Shown here: positions 53,538 to 63,888 of the stretch, piece after piece
Numbering within the stretch: position 1 is the stretch's first letter
Layout: every line of letters begins with the position of its first letter
NCBI GenBank assembly: GCA_021774795.1
Contig: JAJFIR010000014.1
Location: 329,226-393,225, forward strand
From: Emcibacteraceae bacterium
GTDB lineage: Bacteria > Pseudomonadota > Alphaproteobacteria > Sphingomonadales > Emcibacteraceae
DNA length: 64,000 nt
Direction of reading: 5' to 3'
Made by a program: the position numbers and the translations under genes
Notes under the pieces: model-generated
Told to the model about the DNA's origin: nothing
Database searches by the model: none
What the model saw: only the letters and a program-made list of their open reading frames with translations

Positions 53538-54074
53538 ATGTACGGAATGATACACACGGCCGCGAGGGAAATGGTTCTCAAAGATATGGGTGCCGAAGAG
53601 TGGAAAAATTTAAAGGACAGACACGGTTTCAATGAAGGCGATTTTATTACCGGTAAAATCTACCATGACGAAAGAACGTTGACGCTCATCAATGCAATCG
53701 CAAACGAAAAACAAGTAGAATTATCAATAATTTTGGAAGATTTTGGCAAATTCTGGATTGACTATACTGCAAAATCGTCCTTTGGGTCTGTATATAAGAT
53801 GTACGGCAAGGACCTTTTTTCATTCTTAGAAAATCTCAACCGAATGCACGATGCAATTGAAGCCACATTGTCTAATACAAAAACACCTATCTTTGAATGC
53901 GTTGATAGTTCTGAAAAAAAAATCGATATACTCTATAGCTCCCATAGAAAAGGGCTGGAGGCTTTTGTAGTTGGACTTTTTACAGGATTATTAATATATT
54001 TTAATATGGACGGCGACGTAAACCATATTGAAACAAAAGAAGGTGGGGCCCTTTTTCGAATCCGCTTGGATTGA
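53538..54074 (+). CDS. H-NOX (haem NO/O2-binding) sensor protein
   Basis: A 178-residue soluble haem sensor. Starts MYGMIH as H-NOX proteins do; the proximal haem ligand is His104 in NRMHDAI, and the YxSxR haem-propionate motif is present as YSSHR (133-137). Distal-pocket residues look non-polar, which favours NO over O2 binding (inference). It overlaps the reading of the kinase gene that follows, so sensor and kinase form a pair: NO bound to H-NOX usually inhibits the partner kinase. Translation could be linked through the adjacent start of the kinase gene. Confidence 0.93.
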   Translation: MYGMIHTAAREMVLKDMGAEEWKNLKDRHGFNEGDFITGKIYHDERTLTLINAIANEKQVELSIILEDFGKFWIDYTAKSSFGSVYKMYGKDLFSFLENLNRMHDAIEATLSNTKTPIFECVDSSEKKIDILYSSHRKGLEAFVVGLFTGLLIYFNMDGDVNHIETKEGGALFRIRLD

Positions 54075-54082
54075 ATAAACCG

Positions 54083-55300
54083 ATGAATTTCATCCTCACG
54101 CCAGACGAGTTAAATTTATTTTATCCTGCTAATTTCTCTATAAATAAAGCAGGTGTGATTACAGATTCGGGTCCATCGCTCGAAAGTTTATTTTTACGAA
54201 CTATAGTAGGTGAGAATTTATTTGACGCATTCGATGTTGAGAGGCCCACTTTCATTTCAGATATCGAAAAACTCATAAAATACAATAAGCTAATAATTTT
54301 AAAGTCGAAAAGTAAAAAAAGCCTTAGATTAAGAGCAATTATTTTAAATAGAGAAAGTCATCATCACATCCTTTGCAGTCATATACCGGACATAAACGTT
54401 TCACCTGATGAAATGTTACTTCAATCGATAGATTTCTCACCACTTGACGGCAGTTTGGAAACATATTTATCAGCGAGTATCGGTAAAAATATGCTCAGCG
54501 AAGCACAAGAATTAGCTCAAAAATTTGAACTGGCAAAAAGTGAGGCGGAACTCGCCAACTCTGCCAAAACAAATTTTCTTGCTAATATGAGCCATGAATT
54601 ACGTACGCCATTAAACGCAATAATCGGCTTTTCCGAAATGTTAAAAGACAATATTATTCCGGACGAAGATAAAGAAAAAAGAACTGAATATGCGGGTGAC
54701 ATTCATTGGTCCGCAAATCATTTACTCTCCCTCATTAATGACATCCTTGACTTATCGAAGATTGAAGCGGACAAGGAACCATTATATGAAAATTTAATTT
54801 CAATAAATGAATTTATAGATCCCGCTATTTCAATAATGAAACCCGCAATCAAGAAGAAAAAAATAAATCTGAGTCTAAATACGCCGTGTACAGATAACTA
54901 TGGTGTTCGAATTGACGCTAGGCGGTTCAAACAAATTATGCTGAACCTTATTTCAAACTCAGTTAAGTTTACCCCAGAGGAAGGCAAAATTGATATCAAG
55001 TGTTTGGTATGTGAGCAAGAAGGAGTAGAGCTTATTATTACGGATACAGGAATCGGCATGGATAATGATGAAATAAATCTGGCCATGAAACCTTTTACAC
55101 AAATAGAGAACGGACTAAATCGCCAATATAATGGCACCGGACTAGGCCTGCCGCTCGTGAACGCTTTAGTCAAATTACATGGCGGTAAGTTTACACTCAA
55201 AAGCGTTAAGGGTACGGGAACAACGGCCCATATTTGGTTGCCACCATCAAGAATTGTATCAATTAATTTAAGTAATAAAACTCTAAACATTTCTGCATAG
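54083..55300 (+). CDS. H-NOX-associated sensor histidine kinase
   Basis: About 405 residues, no membrane helices. The N-terminal region (about 1-135) looks like the HNOBA domain that docks with H-NOX; a short coiled-coil (about 140-165) leads into HisKA with FLANMSHELRTPLNAIIGFSEML (His about 171) and HATPase_c (about 275-395) with N-box LISNSVKFTPEEG, DTGIGM and GTGLGLPLV. No receiver domain is fused and no response regulator gene follows. The start is uncertain: the ATG at 54083 is used, but a TTG at 54071 overlapping the H-NOX stop is equally possible. Confidence 0.88.
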   Translation: MNFILTPDELNLFYPANFSINKAGVITDSGPSLESLFLRTIVGENLFDAFDVERPTFISDIEKLIKYNKLIILKSKSKKSLRLRAIILNRESHHHILCSHIPDINVSPDEMLLQSIDFSPLDGSLETYLSASIGKNMLSEAQELAQKFELAKSEAELANSAKTNFLANMSHELRTPLNAIIGFSEMLKDNIIPDEDKEKRTEYAGDIHWSANHLLSLINDILDLSKIEADKEPLYENLISINEFIDPAISIMKPAIKKKKINLSLNTPCTDNYGVRIDARRFKQIMLNLISNSVKFTPEEGKIDIKCLVCEQEGVELIITDTGIGMDNDEINLAMKPFTQIENGLNRQYNGTGLGLPLVNALVKLHGGKFTLKSVKGTGTTAHIWLPPSRIVSINLSNKTLNISA

Positions 55301-55329
55301 GGTTTTAATTAAAAATAATAACAAAAAAA

Positions 55330-56349
<1,020 letters not shown>

Positions 56350-56392
56350 TCAAATTCTCCGTTATTTTTTTTCTTATGAAATTCAATTATTT

Positions 56393-56905
56393 CTATAAAG
56401 CATCTTTACCGCGTTTTAACGCAGCTACGCCAGTGCGAACAACTTCTACAAGGCCAAGTTCTTCCATCAAATGGATAAAAGCTTTAATCTTTTCTGTTTT
56501 TCCTGTTACTTCAAACACAAAGCTCGTGCCTGTGCTATCGACCCGTTTTGCCCTGAACGCCTCCGCAACTCGGAGTGCTTCAAGACGTTGTTCGTTAGAA
56601 CCGCTCACCTTCACAAGCGCAAGCTCACGTTCCACAGACGGCCCTTCTTCGGTTAAGTCTCCGACCCGATGAATTGGAACCAACCTATCCAGTTGTGCTT
56701 TGATTTGCTCAATGATCTTCGGTGTTCCGACGGTAACGACTGTGATACGGCTTTCCGTTCCCGCAGAATCTACCGGTGCCACCGTTAAATGCTCTATATT
56801 ATATCCACGACCGGCAAATAGACCGATAACACGAGCAAGGACACCCGCTTCATTGTCAACGATTATAGATATGGTATGCCGTTCTTTTTGAGGTGTATTT
56901 ATCAT
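56393..56905 (-). CDS. ilvN: Acetolactate synthase small (regulatory) subunit
   Basis: A 170-residue protein with an N-terminal ACT domain (about 8-80; 'ISIIVDNEAGVLARVIGLFAGRGYNIE' pattern) and the C-terminal ALS_ss domain to about 165. It activates the catalytic subunit and gives valine feedback control. The gene lies 21 bp after ilvB. Confidence 0.97.
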   Translation of the reverse strand: MINTPQKERHTISIIVDNEAGVLARVIGLFAGRGYNIEHLTVAPVDSAGTESRITVVTVGTPKIIEQIKAQLDRLVPIHRVGDLTEEGPSVERELALVKVSGSNEQRLEALRVAEAFRAKRVDSTGTSFVFEVTGKTEKIKAFIHLMEELGLVEVVRTGVAALKRGKDAL

Positions 56906-56926
56906 AATAAAATCCGCTTCGGTCTA

Positions 56927-58681
56927 TTAAACCAATGCCGCCCCTCCTTCGAATTTTTTAGTTTCATTTTCATCAGGCAAGATCATCTCATTGTGCGCTG
57001 CACCGGATGGGATCATTGGAAAACAATTGGCCAGTTTTTCAACACGACAATCGACCAGAACCGGTCCCGGTGTTTCTATCATCTCAATAATCGTTGCGTC
57101 CAAATCCGATGGATCTTCTACTTTAAGGCCTGTTGCACCGTAACTTTCGGCAAGTTTGACAAAATCAGGAAGTGAAGCTGTATAGCTATTCGAATAACGA
57201 CCTTCGTGATTTAGTTCCTGCCACTGGCGGACCATGCCCATATATTCATTGTTTAAAATAAATATTTTAACCGGCAGATCGTGCTGCATTACCGTTGATA
57301 GCTCCTGAATATTCATTTGAATGGAAGCTTCACCGGCGACATCGATCACCAATGCTTTTGGATGAGCCATTTGAACACCCATGGCCGCGGGAAATCCGTA
57401 ACCCATAGTGCCAAGACCACCTGATGTCATCCAACGGTTTGGTTCTTCAAATTGAAGGAACTGCGCGGCCCACATTTGGTGTTGGCCAACTTCCGTCGTA
57501 TAATAAACATCTTTACCTTTGGTAAGCGTTTGCAAACGTTCCAGCGCATATTGTGGCATGATCACATCATCTTTTTTAGCATAATCAAGACAATTACGGT
57601 CACGATTCAGGTTGATCTCAGCCCACCAGCTTTTTAATGCTTCACCGTCCAGTTTGTGACGCCCTTTTTTCCAGAATTTCAAGAAAACTTCAAGAACATG
57701 GGCGACATCACCAACAACCGGTACATCAACATGAATTATCTTATTGATTGATGATCGATCAATATCAATATGTATTTTTTTTGATTTAGGTGAAAAGGCA
57801 TCGATCCGGCCGGTAATGCGGTCATCAAAACGCGCGCCTATGCAAACCATCACATCGCAATCATGCATAGCATTATTTGCTTCATAGGTACCGTGCATGC
57901 CTAACATACCAAGAAACAACGGATCAGTTGATGGGTACGCACCAAGCCCCATCAATGTACTGGTCACTGGCGTGCCGATAAGTTGTGCAAGTTTGCGCAA
58001 AAGTTTTGAAGCCTTCGGCCCAGAATTAATAACACCGCCGCCAGTATAAAAAATTGGTTTTTTCGCAGTCGCCAAGAGCTCCACAGCTTTTTTAATCGCC
58101 TCTTCATCGCCTTTTAAAGCGGGTAGATAACTGCGATGCTTAATCGGGCCTTTATGCTGATTTTCACTTGGTAATATCTGCACATCTTTTGGAATATCAA
58201 CAACAACCGGCCCTGGTCTTCCCGTTGTTGCAACATGAAAAGCTTCATGAATAATCGCCGAAACATCATCGCTTGAGCGAACCAAATAGTTATGCTTTGT
58301 GCAGTGGCGCGTTATGCCCACTGTATCCGATTCCTGAAAAGCATCAGACCCGATTAACTGAACCGGTACCTGCCCCGTTAAACAGACAACAGGTATACTA
58401 TCGAGCATCGCATCGGCAAGTCCGGTAACAGCATTGGTCGCCCCGGGACCGGAGGTCACAAGAACAACACCCGGTTTACCCGTGGAACGGGCATATCCTT
58501 CGGCTGCATGAACGGCCGCTTGTTCATGGCGAACAAGAATATGTTTAATTTTTTTGTGGTTGTGAAGTGCATCATAAATCGGCAGCACAGCTCCGCCGGG
58601 ATATCCGAAGATAACCTCCACCCCCAAATCCTCCAAGGATTTGATGATGATTTCAGCGCCACTTTTTGCTTTCGAAGACAT
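56927..58681 (-). CDS. ilvB: Acetolactate synthase large (catalytic) subunit
   Basis: A 584-residue ThDP enzyme. Catalytic Glu in 'VRHEQAAVHAAEGYARSTGKPG' (about 51), FAD-site features in the middle domain (about 190-330), and a ThDP-Mg motif of the GEASIQMNIQEL type in the PP domain. It condenses two pyruvates, or pyruvate with 2-oxobutyrate. The ATG at 58681 has AAGG about 10 nt upstream. An open frame that may be a leader peptide lies just upstream (58716-58832). Confidence 0.98.
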   Translation of the reverse strand: MSSKAKSGAEIIIKSLEDLGVEVIFGYPGGAVLPIYDALHNHKKIKHILVRHEQAAVHAAEGYARSTGKPGVVLVTSGPGATNAVTGLADAMLDSIPVVCLTGQVPVQLIGSDAFQESDTVGITRHCTKHNYLVRSSDDVSAIIHEAFHVATTGRPGPVVVDIPKDVQILPSENQHKGPIKHRSYLPALKGDEEAIKKAVELLATAKKPIFYTGGGVINSGPKASKLLRKLAQLIGTPVTSTLMGLGAYPSTDPLFLGMLGMHGTYEANNAMHDCDVMVCIGARFDDRITGRIDAFSPKSKKIHIDIDRSSINKIIHVDVPVVGDVAHVLEVFLKFWKKGRHKLDGEALKSWWAEINLNRDRNCLDYAKKDDVIMPQYALERLQTLTKGKDVYYTTEVGQHQMWAAQFLQFEEPNRWMTSGGLGTMGYGFPAAMGVQMAHPKALVIDVAGEASIQMNIQELSTVMQHDLPVKIFILNNEYMGMVRQWQELNHEGRYSNSYTASLPDFVKLAESYGATGLKVEDPSDLDATIIEMIETPGPVLVDCRVEKLANCFPMIPSGAAHNEMILPDENETKKFEGGAALV

Positions 58682-58715
58682 AACTTCAACCTTTCTATTC
58701 TCTTTCTCTTAGTAT

Positions 58716-58832
58716 TTATGAGAACTCAGCAAGACCAAGCACCCGATCATATGTCATATTTAGGCTAGGTTTATAAAGGCTACAAGCCTCAATAGCAAAC
58801 CCAATAACAATGCCTACTTCCAACAATGACAT
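58716..58832 (-). CDS. Possible ilv leader peptide (38 codons)
   Basis: A short frame MSLLEVGIVIG... of 38 codons ends 34 bp before the ilvB ATG. Six of its first ten residues are Leu/Val/Ile, as in attenuator leaders of branched-chain operons. The RNA within it contains AGGCT/AGCCT segments (58762-58766, 58777-58781, 58785-58789) that could pair in alternative ways. No ribosome site is evident and the T-run after the hairpin is short, so this is tentative. Confidence 0.25.
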   Translation of the reverse strand: MSLLEVGIVIGFAIEACSLYKPSLNMTYDRVLGLAEFS

Positions 58833-58940
58833 ATTAATTCAACATGTTAAAAACAACATCAACTTAATGACATAAAATTATCAAGTCAACCCTAATAATT
58901 GAAATATAATTACAATATATTAATTTTTTCTTTAATTATA

Positions 58941-59837
58941 TTACAATTTCTCAATTTTCCAGTCCGCGAACTGATTTCTAAACCAAGTCATCTGGCGCTT
59001 TGCAAATTGTCTTGTCGCGGTTTGGCTTAAGTGTATCATTTCATCCAGCGTTAAAATTTCCTGCAAATAATCCATTATCTGCGGCACGCCAAGCGATTTC
59101 ATAATCGGTAAATGTTTATCATAATTAAGTGCCGCCAGTGCTTTTACCTCTTCTATAACCTTGCCATCCTCGATCATTAATTTAAAACGTCGATCACATC
59201 TCTCATATAGTTCAGTGCGGTCACGAAGAAGGACATGTTTACTTATATCAATTTCTTCGTCAACAATTCCCCCCGTAGGCGGTTGCGCCTGCCAGTGGTC
59301 TAAACTTTTACCTGTTGAGATTATTACCTCGAGTGCGCGAGCCACGCGCTGGCTGTCGCCGGGCGCAAGATGTTTTGCCATAATGGGATCAAGTTTTTGC
59401 AATCTGGTATGAGCGTCTTCTGATCCCTTTTCAAGCACTGCCGTTCTTATTTCCCGCCTTATGCCGTTATCAATCTTCGGTACTTTAGAAATTCCGGAAA
59501 CAAGTGTCTTAAAATATAAACCGGTACCACCAACGACAATAGGGGTTTTGCCGCGTGCCCAAATATCATCAATGGTCATTCTGGCCATATCGCGCCAACG
59601 TTCCGCCGAACACGGGTCATCGCCATTTAAAGTGCGGTACATGTGATGTGGTATTTCAATCATATCCTTATCAGAGGGACATGCTGTTATAATATTGAGT
59701 TCTTTGTATATCTGCATGCTATCAGCGTTGATAATTTCGCCGTCAAATTCGGCCGCCCAATTTAATGCACGCTCAGATTTCCCGCTGGCCGTAGGCCCAC
59801 CAAGTAAGATTATCTTTTTATCGGTGTTAATTACCAT
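58941..59837 (-). CDS. miaA: tRNA dimethylallyltransferase
   Basis: A 298-residue enzyme. P-loop GGPTASGKS (about 13-21), NADSMQIYK with the catalytic Asp, and 'VGGTGLYFKTLVSGI' (about 102-116). It adds a dimethylallyl group to A37 of tRNAs reading UNN codons. It is divergent from serB, sharing a 64-bp gap; ilvBNC lies downstream on the same strand after 259 bp. Confidence 0.97.
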   Translation of the reverse strand: MVINTDKKIILLGGPTASGKSERALNWAAEFDGEIINADSMQIYKELNIITACPSDKDMIEIPHHMYRTLNGDDPCSAERWRDMARMTIDDIWARGKTPIVVGGTGLYFKTLVSGISKVPKIDNGIRREIRTAVLEKGSEDAHTRLQKLDPIMAKHLAPGDSQRVARALEVIISTGKSLDHWQAQPPTGGIVDEEIDISKHVLLRDRTELYERCDRRFKLMIEDGKVIEEVKALAALNYDKHLPIMKSLGVPQIMDYLQEILTLDEMIHLSQTATRQFAKRQMTWFRNQFADWKIEKL

Positions 59838-59901
59838 TTCACTATTCCATAACGATCCTGTAAATATACCTGCACAATCTTAATTACCACAGGCTTACTC
59901 A

Positions 59902-60774
59902 ATGACAAACGTTTTGACTTTAATTTCAAATACTGAAGACACGGCGATTAGCAACGAAGTTAAAGATAAATATACAAAATTATTGAATGCAACATCTTCA
60001 AATTGGCTTGGTAATTATGTTGCGTTGGATTTATTCTTTGACGGTGACATTGAAGAAAACATCAAAACAATGTTGCATAAAGAGAAATTTGATTTCGCCA
60101 TTCAAAACCCTATTACACGACGCAAAATGCTGCTTGTCGCGGATATGGATTCAACCATCATTCAATGCGAGTGCATTGATGAACTGGCCGATTTTTTAGG
60201 CATCAAAAACAAAGTGTCACATATCACCGAAGCCGCGATGCGCGGTGAGATCGGTTTTAAAGCTGCGTTAAAAGAACGCGTAGCATTATTAAAAGGTTTA
60301 AAAATTAAGGACTTGGAAACCGTTTTTAAAGAAAGAGTCGCCTTAACACCAGGCGCGAGAACACTGGTTCAAACGATGAATGCGAATGGTGCCAATACAG
60401 TTTTGGTATCGGGCGGCTTTACGTATTTCACTGAAAGAGTTTCAGAATTAACAGGGTTTAAAGTCAACCGTGCTAATATTTTACTGCACGAAAATGGCGA
60501 ATTGACCGGTCGGGTTGGAGAACCCATCATCGATTCAGACACCAAAATAAAATCACTAATTGAATTTCGTGATAACGCAAACCTGTCAATTCATGATACA
60601 ATAGCGGTGGGCGATGGTGCGAACGACATTCCGATGTTGCTTGGTGCGGGGCTAGGAGTGGGGTATAATCCATTCCCAACTGCTGGAGAAGCCGCGGATG
60701 TAGTAATAAACCATGGCGACTTAACAGCCCTTTTATATATGCAAGGTTATACGGACAAAGAATTCATTACTTAA
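59902..60774 (+). CDS. serB: Phosphoserine phosphatase
   Basis: A 290-residue HAD-superfamily enzyme. An N-terminal ACT-like region (about 1-75) precedes the catalytic domain, which has the nucleophile motif DMDSTII (about 87-93), Ser in VSGGFTYF, and VGDGANDIPML for Mg2+. It makes serine from phosphoserine. The beta-propeller gene follows 16 bp after its stop. Confidence 0.97.
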   Translation: MTNVLTLISNTEDTAISNEVKDKYTKLLNATSSNWLGNYVALDLFFDGDIEENIKTMLHKEKFDFAIQNPITRRKMLLVADMDSTIIQCECIDELADFLGIKNKVSHITEAAMRGEIGFKAALKERVALLKGLKIKDLETVFKERVALTPGARTLVQTMNANGANTVLVSGGFTYFTERVSELTGFKVNRANILLHENGELTGRVGEPIIDSDTKIKSLIEFRDNANLSIHDTIAVGDGANDIPMLLGAGLGVGYNPFPTAGEAADVVINHGDLTALLYMQGYTDKEFIT

Positions 60775-60790
60775 TTTGAAAGGTACAATT

Positions 60791-61921
60791 ATGATTAAAT
60801 ATTCCTCCTTCTTTGCAGCGACATTTCTAATCATATCCGCTTTCCAGCTAAGTAGTAACGCACAAGATATTGATTTAAGTAAGTTAACATTAAAAGATGG
60901 CTTATCTGTTGAAATTTATGCGCGGGTCAAAAATCCGCGGCAAATGACATTAGGCGATGATGGCACTGTTTATGTTGGAACGCGCAGCAAAGCTGGAGGA
61001 CGCGTATTTGCATTGCTAAATCCAGATAATAATGCAAAAGCGGACGAAGTCATTGAGGTTGATAAAGGGCTTAAATCCCCAAATGGAGTAACTTTTAGAG
61101 ATGGTGATTTATATGTTGGCGCGATCAGTACAATATATCGATACAATGATGTTGCCGCCAATTTAGGAAAAAGTAACACGCCGGACATTATCACTGACAA
61201 ATTGCCGACGAAAACTCATCACGGACAAAAATTCATCGAATTTGGTCCTGATGGATTGCTATACATACCCGTTGGCGCCCCTTGCAATATTTGTGAGCCT
61301 GAAGAAGACGTTTTTGCTTCATTGCATACGCTCGACATTAATTCAGAAGACAGACAAATAAAACATTTCGCCAAGGGTATTCGTAATACGGTTGGTTTCG
61401 ACTGGGACCCAAATACCGATGAATTATGGTTTACCGATAATGGCGGCGACGGTCTTGGTGACGAAATGCCAGCGGAAGAATTAAATCACGCACCAAGGGC
61501 CGGATTAAATTTTGGCTACCCTTATGTACATCAAGGCGATTATCTTGATCCAACATTTGGTGACGGCAAAGACCCCGCCGATTTTACCCCGCCAGCGCAG
61601 AAGTTGGCCCCGCACGCGGCGGCACTTGGTATGACGTTTTATACCGGTGGTATGTTTCCCGCGGAATATAGAAATAACATTATTATTGCCGAACACGGTT
61701 CATGGAACCGAACAGACGAAGCAGGGCATACTGGAAACCGGGTTACTATGGTGACACTTGAAAACAATAAAGCGGTTAAATATGAAACGCTCATTTCCGG
61801 ATGGCTTCAAAATAACAAATCATGGGGACAACCAACGGATATACTTCAGCTTGAAGATGGAAGTTTTCTTGTTTCTGATGACGAAGCCAATGCAATATTC
61901 AGGGTCACTTACAAGAACTAG
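60791..61921 (+). CDS. Exported sorbosone/glucose-dehydrogenase-like beta-propeller, copy 1
   Basis: A 376-residue protein of the GSDH (PQQ-dependent sugar dehydrogenase) family. Signal peptide about 1-25 (SNAQ-DID). Landmarks: 'VKNPRQMTLGDDGTVYVGTR', 'HHGQKFIEFGPDGLLYIPVGAPCN' with a CxxC (CNIC) pair, GFDWDP and 'AEHGSWNRTDEAGHTGNRV'. It probably oxidises a sugar aldehyde using PQQ and Ca2+ in the periplasm; the electron acceptor and true substrate are unknown. I use the ATG at 60791, since AAAGGT before it is inside a longer TTG reading. Second copy 102 bp downstream. Confidence 0.87.
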   Translation: MIKYSSFFAATFLIISAFQLSSNAQDIDLSKLTLKDGLSVEIYARVKNPRQMTLGDDGTVYVGTRSKAGGRVFALLNPDNNAKADEVIEVDKGLKSPNGVTFRDGDLYVGAISTIYRYNDVAANLGKSNTPDIITDKLPTKTHHGQKFIEFGPDGLLYIPVGAPCNICEPEEDVFASLHTLDINSEDRQIKHFAKGIRNTVGFDWDPNTDELWFTDNGGDGLGDEMPAEELNHAPRAGLNFGYPYVHQGDYLDPTFGDGKDPADFTPPAQKLAPHAAALGMTFYTGGMFPAEYRNNIIIAEHGSWNRTDEAGHTGNRVTMVTLENNKAVKYETLISGWLQNNKSWGQPTDILQLEDGSFLVSDDEANAIFRVTYKN

Positions 61922-62023
61922 GTATAACACTAAAAAAACAAGAAAAGTGATTTCAGTTTTCGGTAATTTATATGATATAGTTCCTAAAAAGGGGTATAGA
62001 CGCCTCTAACTCAGGAGCATCTT

Positions 62024-63151
62024 ATGTTAAGAAAATTTAGTTTCATCAAAATATTTTTATTCACTTTTTTATTCACATCCAATGGGTTTGCACAGGAAGT
62101 GCAGCTTGACAAGCTTAAATTGCCTGAGGGGTTTTCGATAGAAGTATATGCAAATGTCAACAACCCGCGCCAAATGACGCTCGGGGATGATGGAACAGTT
62201 TATGTAGGATCAATGAATAAGGCCGGAGGTCGTATTTATGCTGTCCTAAACCCAAACAACGCGCCAAAAGCCAGTGAAGTTGTGGTTATAACCGGGGGAC
62301 TTAAAACGCCTTCAGGTGTCACTTACAAAGACGGTGATTTATATGTTGCCGCTATTAGCCGTATATATCGATATAACGATATCGCTAACAATATTAAATC
62401 CGGCAATAAACCCGATATAATTACCAGCAAACTGCCGACAAGAACTCATCATGGCTGGAAGTTTATTGAATTTGGTGCTGATGGTCTTCTTTATATTCCA
62501 ATTGGTGCCCCATGCAATATTTGTGAGCCGAAAGAAATATTTGCGTCAATTCACAGGATGGACGTTAATAATCCGGATAAACCATTTGAATTATATGCCA
62601 GCGGCATTAGAAATACAGTCGGTTTCGATTGGGACCCGGTTTTAGGGGATTTATGGTTTACAGATAACGGTAGAGATGCAATGGGTGATGAAATGCCCGC
62701 AGATGAATTAAACCGTATCACCAAAAAAGGTATGCATTTCGGGTACCCTTATATCCACCAAGGCGATACACCGGACCCCAAATTTGGTATCGGTAAATCT
62801 CCGGATGATTACGCGCCGCCGGCACAAAATCTTGCCCCTCATGCCGGTGCCATCGGTATGACCTTTTATAAAGGTGATATGTTCCCGGACACATTTAAAA
62901 ATAATATTATTATTGCGGAACATGGATCGTGGAACCGCTCTGACGAAGCGGGACACACGGGTCACATGTTAACTTTGGTTACGGTAGAAAATGGCGAGGC
63001 CGTAAAATATGAACCTTTTATAACCGGATGGCTGCAAAATAACGAAGCTTGGGGTCGTCCCGCTGACGTATTGGAGTTAAAAGACGGAAGCTTGCTTATC
63101 GCCGACGACGAAGCCAACGTTATCTACAGGGTAAGCTATAAAAATCAATGA
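62024..63151 (+). CDS. Exported sorbosone/glucose-dehydrogenase-like beta-propeller, copy 2
   Basis: A 375-residue close paralogue of the previous gene; nearly every motif is shared: 'VNNPRQMTLGDDGTVYVGSM', GAPCNICEP, GFDWDP, 'AEHGSWNRSDEAGHTG', and the same length. Signal peptide about 1-23 (FAQ-EVQ). CAGGAG lies 7 nt before the ATG. It may act with copy 1 on related substrates, or one copy may be specialised; the sequence does not show which. Confidence 0.87.
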   Translation: MLRKFSFIKIFLFTFLFTSNGFAQEVQLDKLKLPEGFSIEVYANVNNPRQMTLGDDGTVYVGSMNKAGGRIYAVLNPNNAPKASEVVVITGGLKTPSGVTYKDGDLYVAAISRIYRYNDIANNIKSGNKPDIITSKLPTRTHHGWKFIEFGADGLLYIPIGAPCNICEPKEIFASIHRMDVNNPDKPFELYASGIRNTVGFDWDPVLGDLWFTDNGRDAMGDEMPADELNRITKKGMHFGYPYIHQGDTPDPKFGIGKSPDDYAPPAQNLAPHAGAIGMTFYKGDMFPDTFKNNIIIAEHGSWNRSDEAGHTGHMLTLVTVENGEAVKYEPFITGWLQNNEAWGRPADVLELKDGSLLIADDEANVIYRVSYKNQ

Positions 63152-63231
63152 TTTGCCTATTCTTCAATTAAATAAATTTTAAGTATTATCTACTATTGTT
63201 TGCTCAACTAAAGATAATTGAAGGATTAGCA

Positions 63232-63837
63232 ATGAATTATACACTCAAACTTGCAGGGATACTTGTGAGCATATTTTGTTTTACACAAAATGTTTCCGCC
63301 CAAGGACATTCATCTGACGGATTTTACATCGGCGTAGACGGTAGTTATGACCGCCTAACTGATAATTCCTCCATCAATGACGCATCAGTGCCAGTTGATG
63401 TAATAAATGTCTGGGATCCCGCAGCAGGCGTATTTATCGGATATCGTCAGACTAAAGGTAAATTCAATGTCGCTGTTGAAGCAAGATACGGTTATGGTTT
63501 TAATAAACAAACAGCGCCCAGCGGTGCAGTGGTGAAGAATACACATGAATTTGAACTAGCAGCATTACCCGGATTTTGGCTTACTGACGAATTTTTAGTG
63601 TATGCAAGATTAGGAGTCACGAATAATTCCTTGCGTGTCACTGTCGGAAACAACACTATTACCAATACCGGTACGGATTTCAGTTATGGTGCTGGTGCTC
63701 AGTTAAGCCTCGTGAATGGTTTTTCGATTAGAGGGGAATACACACGTGGAGAAGTTTATGATGAGCCGATATCATTAGTTTCTTTCTGGCGCATCAAACG
63801 GGACAGATTTAAAATTGCTATATTAAAGAAATTTTAG
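63232..63837 (+). CDS. Small outer-membrane beta-barrel protein (OmpA/OmpW-like porin fold)
   Basis: A 201-residue exported protein. Signal peptide about 1-23 (VSAQ-GHS), then alternating aromatic and polar strands ('FYIGVDGSYDRL', 'AAGVFIGYRQ', 'NVAVEARYGYGF', 'FLVYARLGV', 'FSYGAGAQLSL') and a final Phe, the usual outer-membrane C-terminus. About eight strands fit a small barrel of the OMP_b-brl type. AAGGA at 63221 is 6 nt before the ATG at 63232; a longer reading from 63196 lacks this. Role unknown. Confidence 0.8.
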   Translation: MNYTLKLAGILVSIFCFTQNVSAQGHSSDGFYIGVDGSYDRLTDNSSINDASVPVDVINVWDPAAGVFIGYRQTKGKFNVAVEARYGYGFNKQTAPSGAVVKNTHEFELAALPGFWLTDEFLVYARLGVTNNSLRVTVGNNTITNTGTDFSYGAGAQLSLVNGFSIRGEYTRGEVYDEPISLVSFWRIKRDRFKIAILKKF

Positions 63838-63862
63838 AACTTATTTGTACGAAAATTACAGT

Positions 63863-63888
63863 AAAAAGGCCGGAACATGTTCCTGCCT
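63863..63888 (-). terminator. Minus-strand terminator near the window end
   Basis: GGC-GGAAC-AT-GTTCC-GCC with one mismatch (C71/T84 of 638xx) is followed on the minus strand by TTTTT. It would end a minus-strand transcript coming from beyond the window. It has no T-run on the plus strand. Confidence 0.55.
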
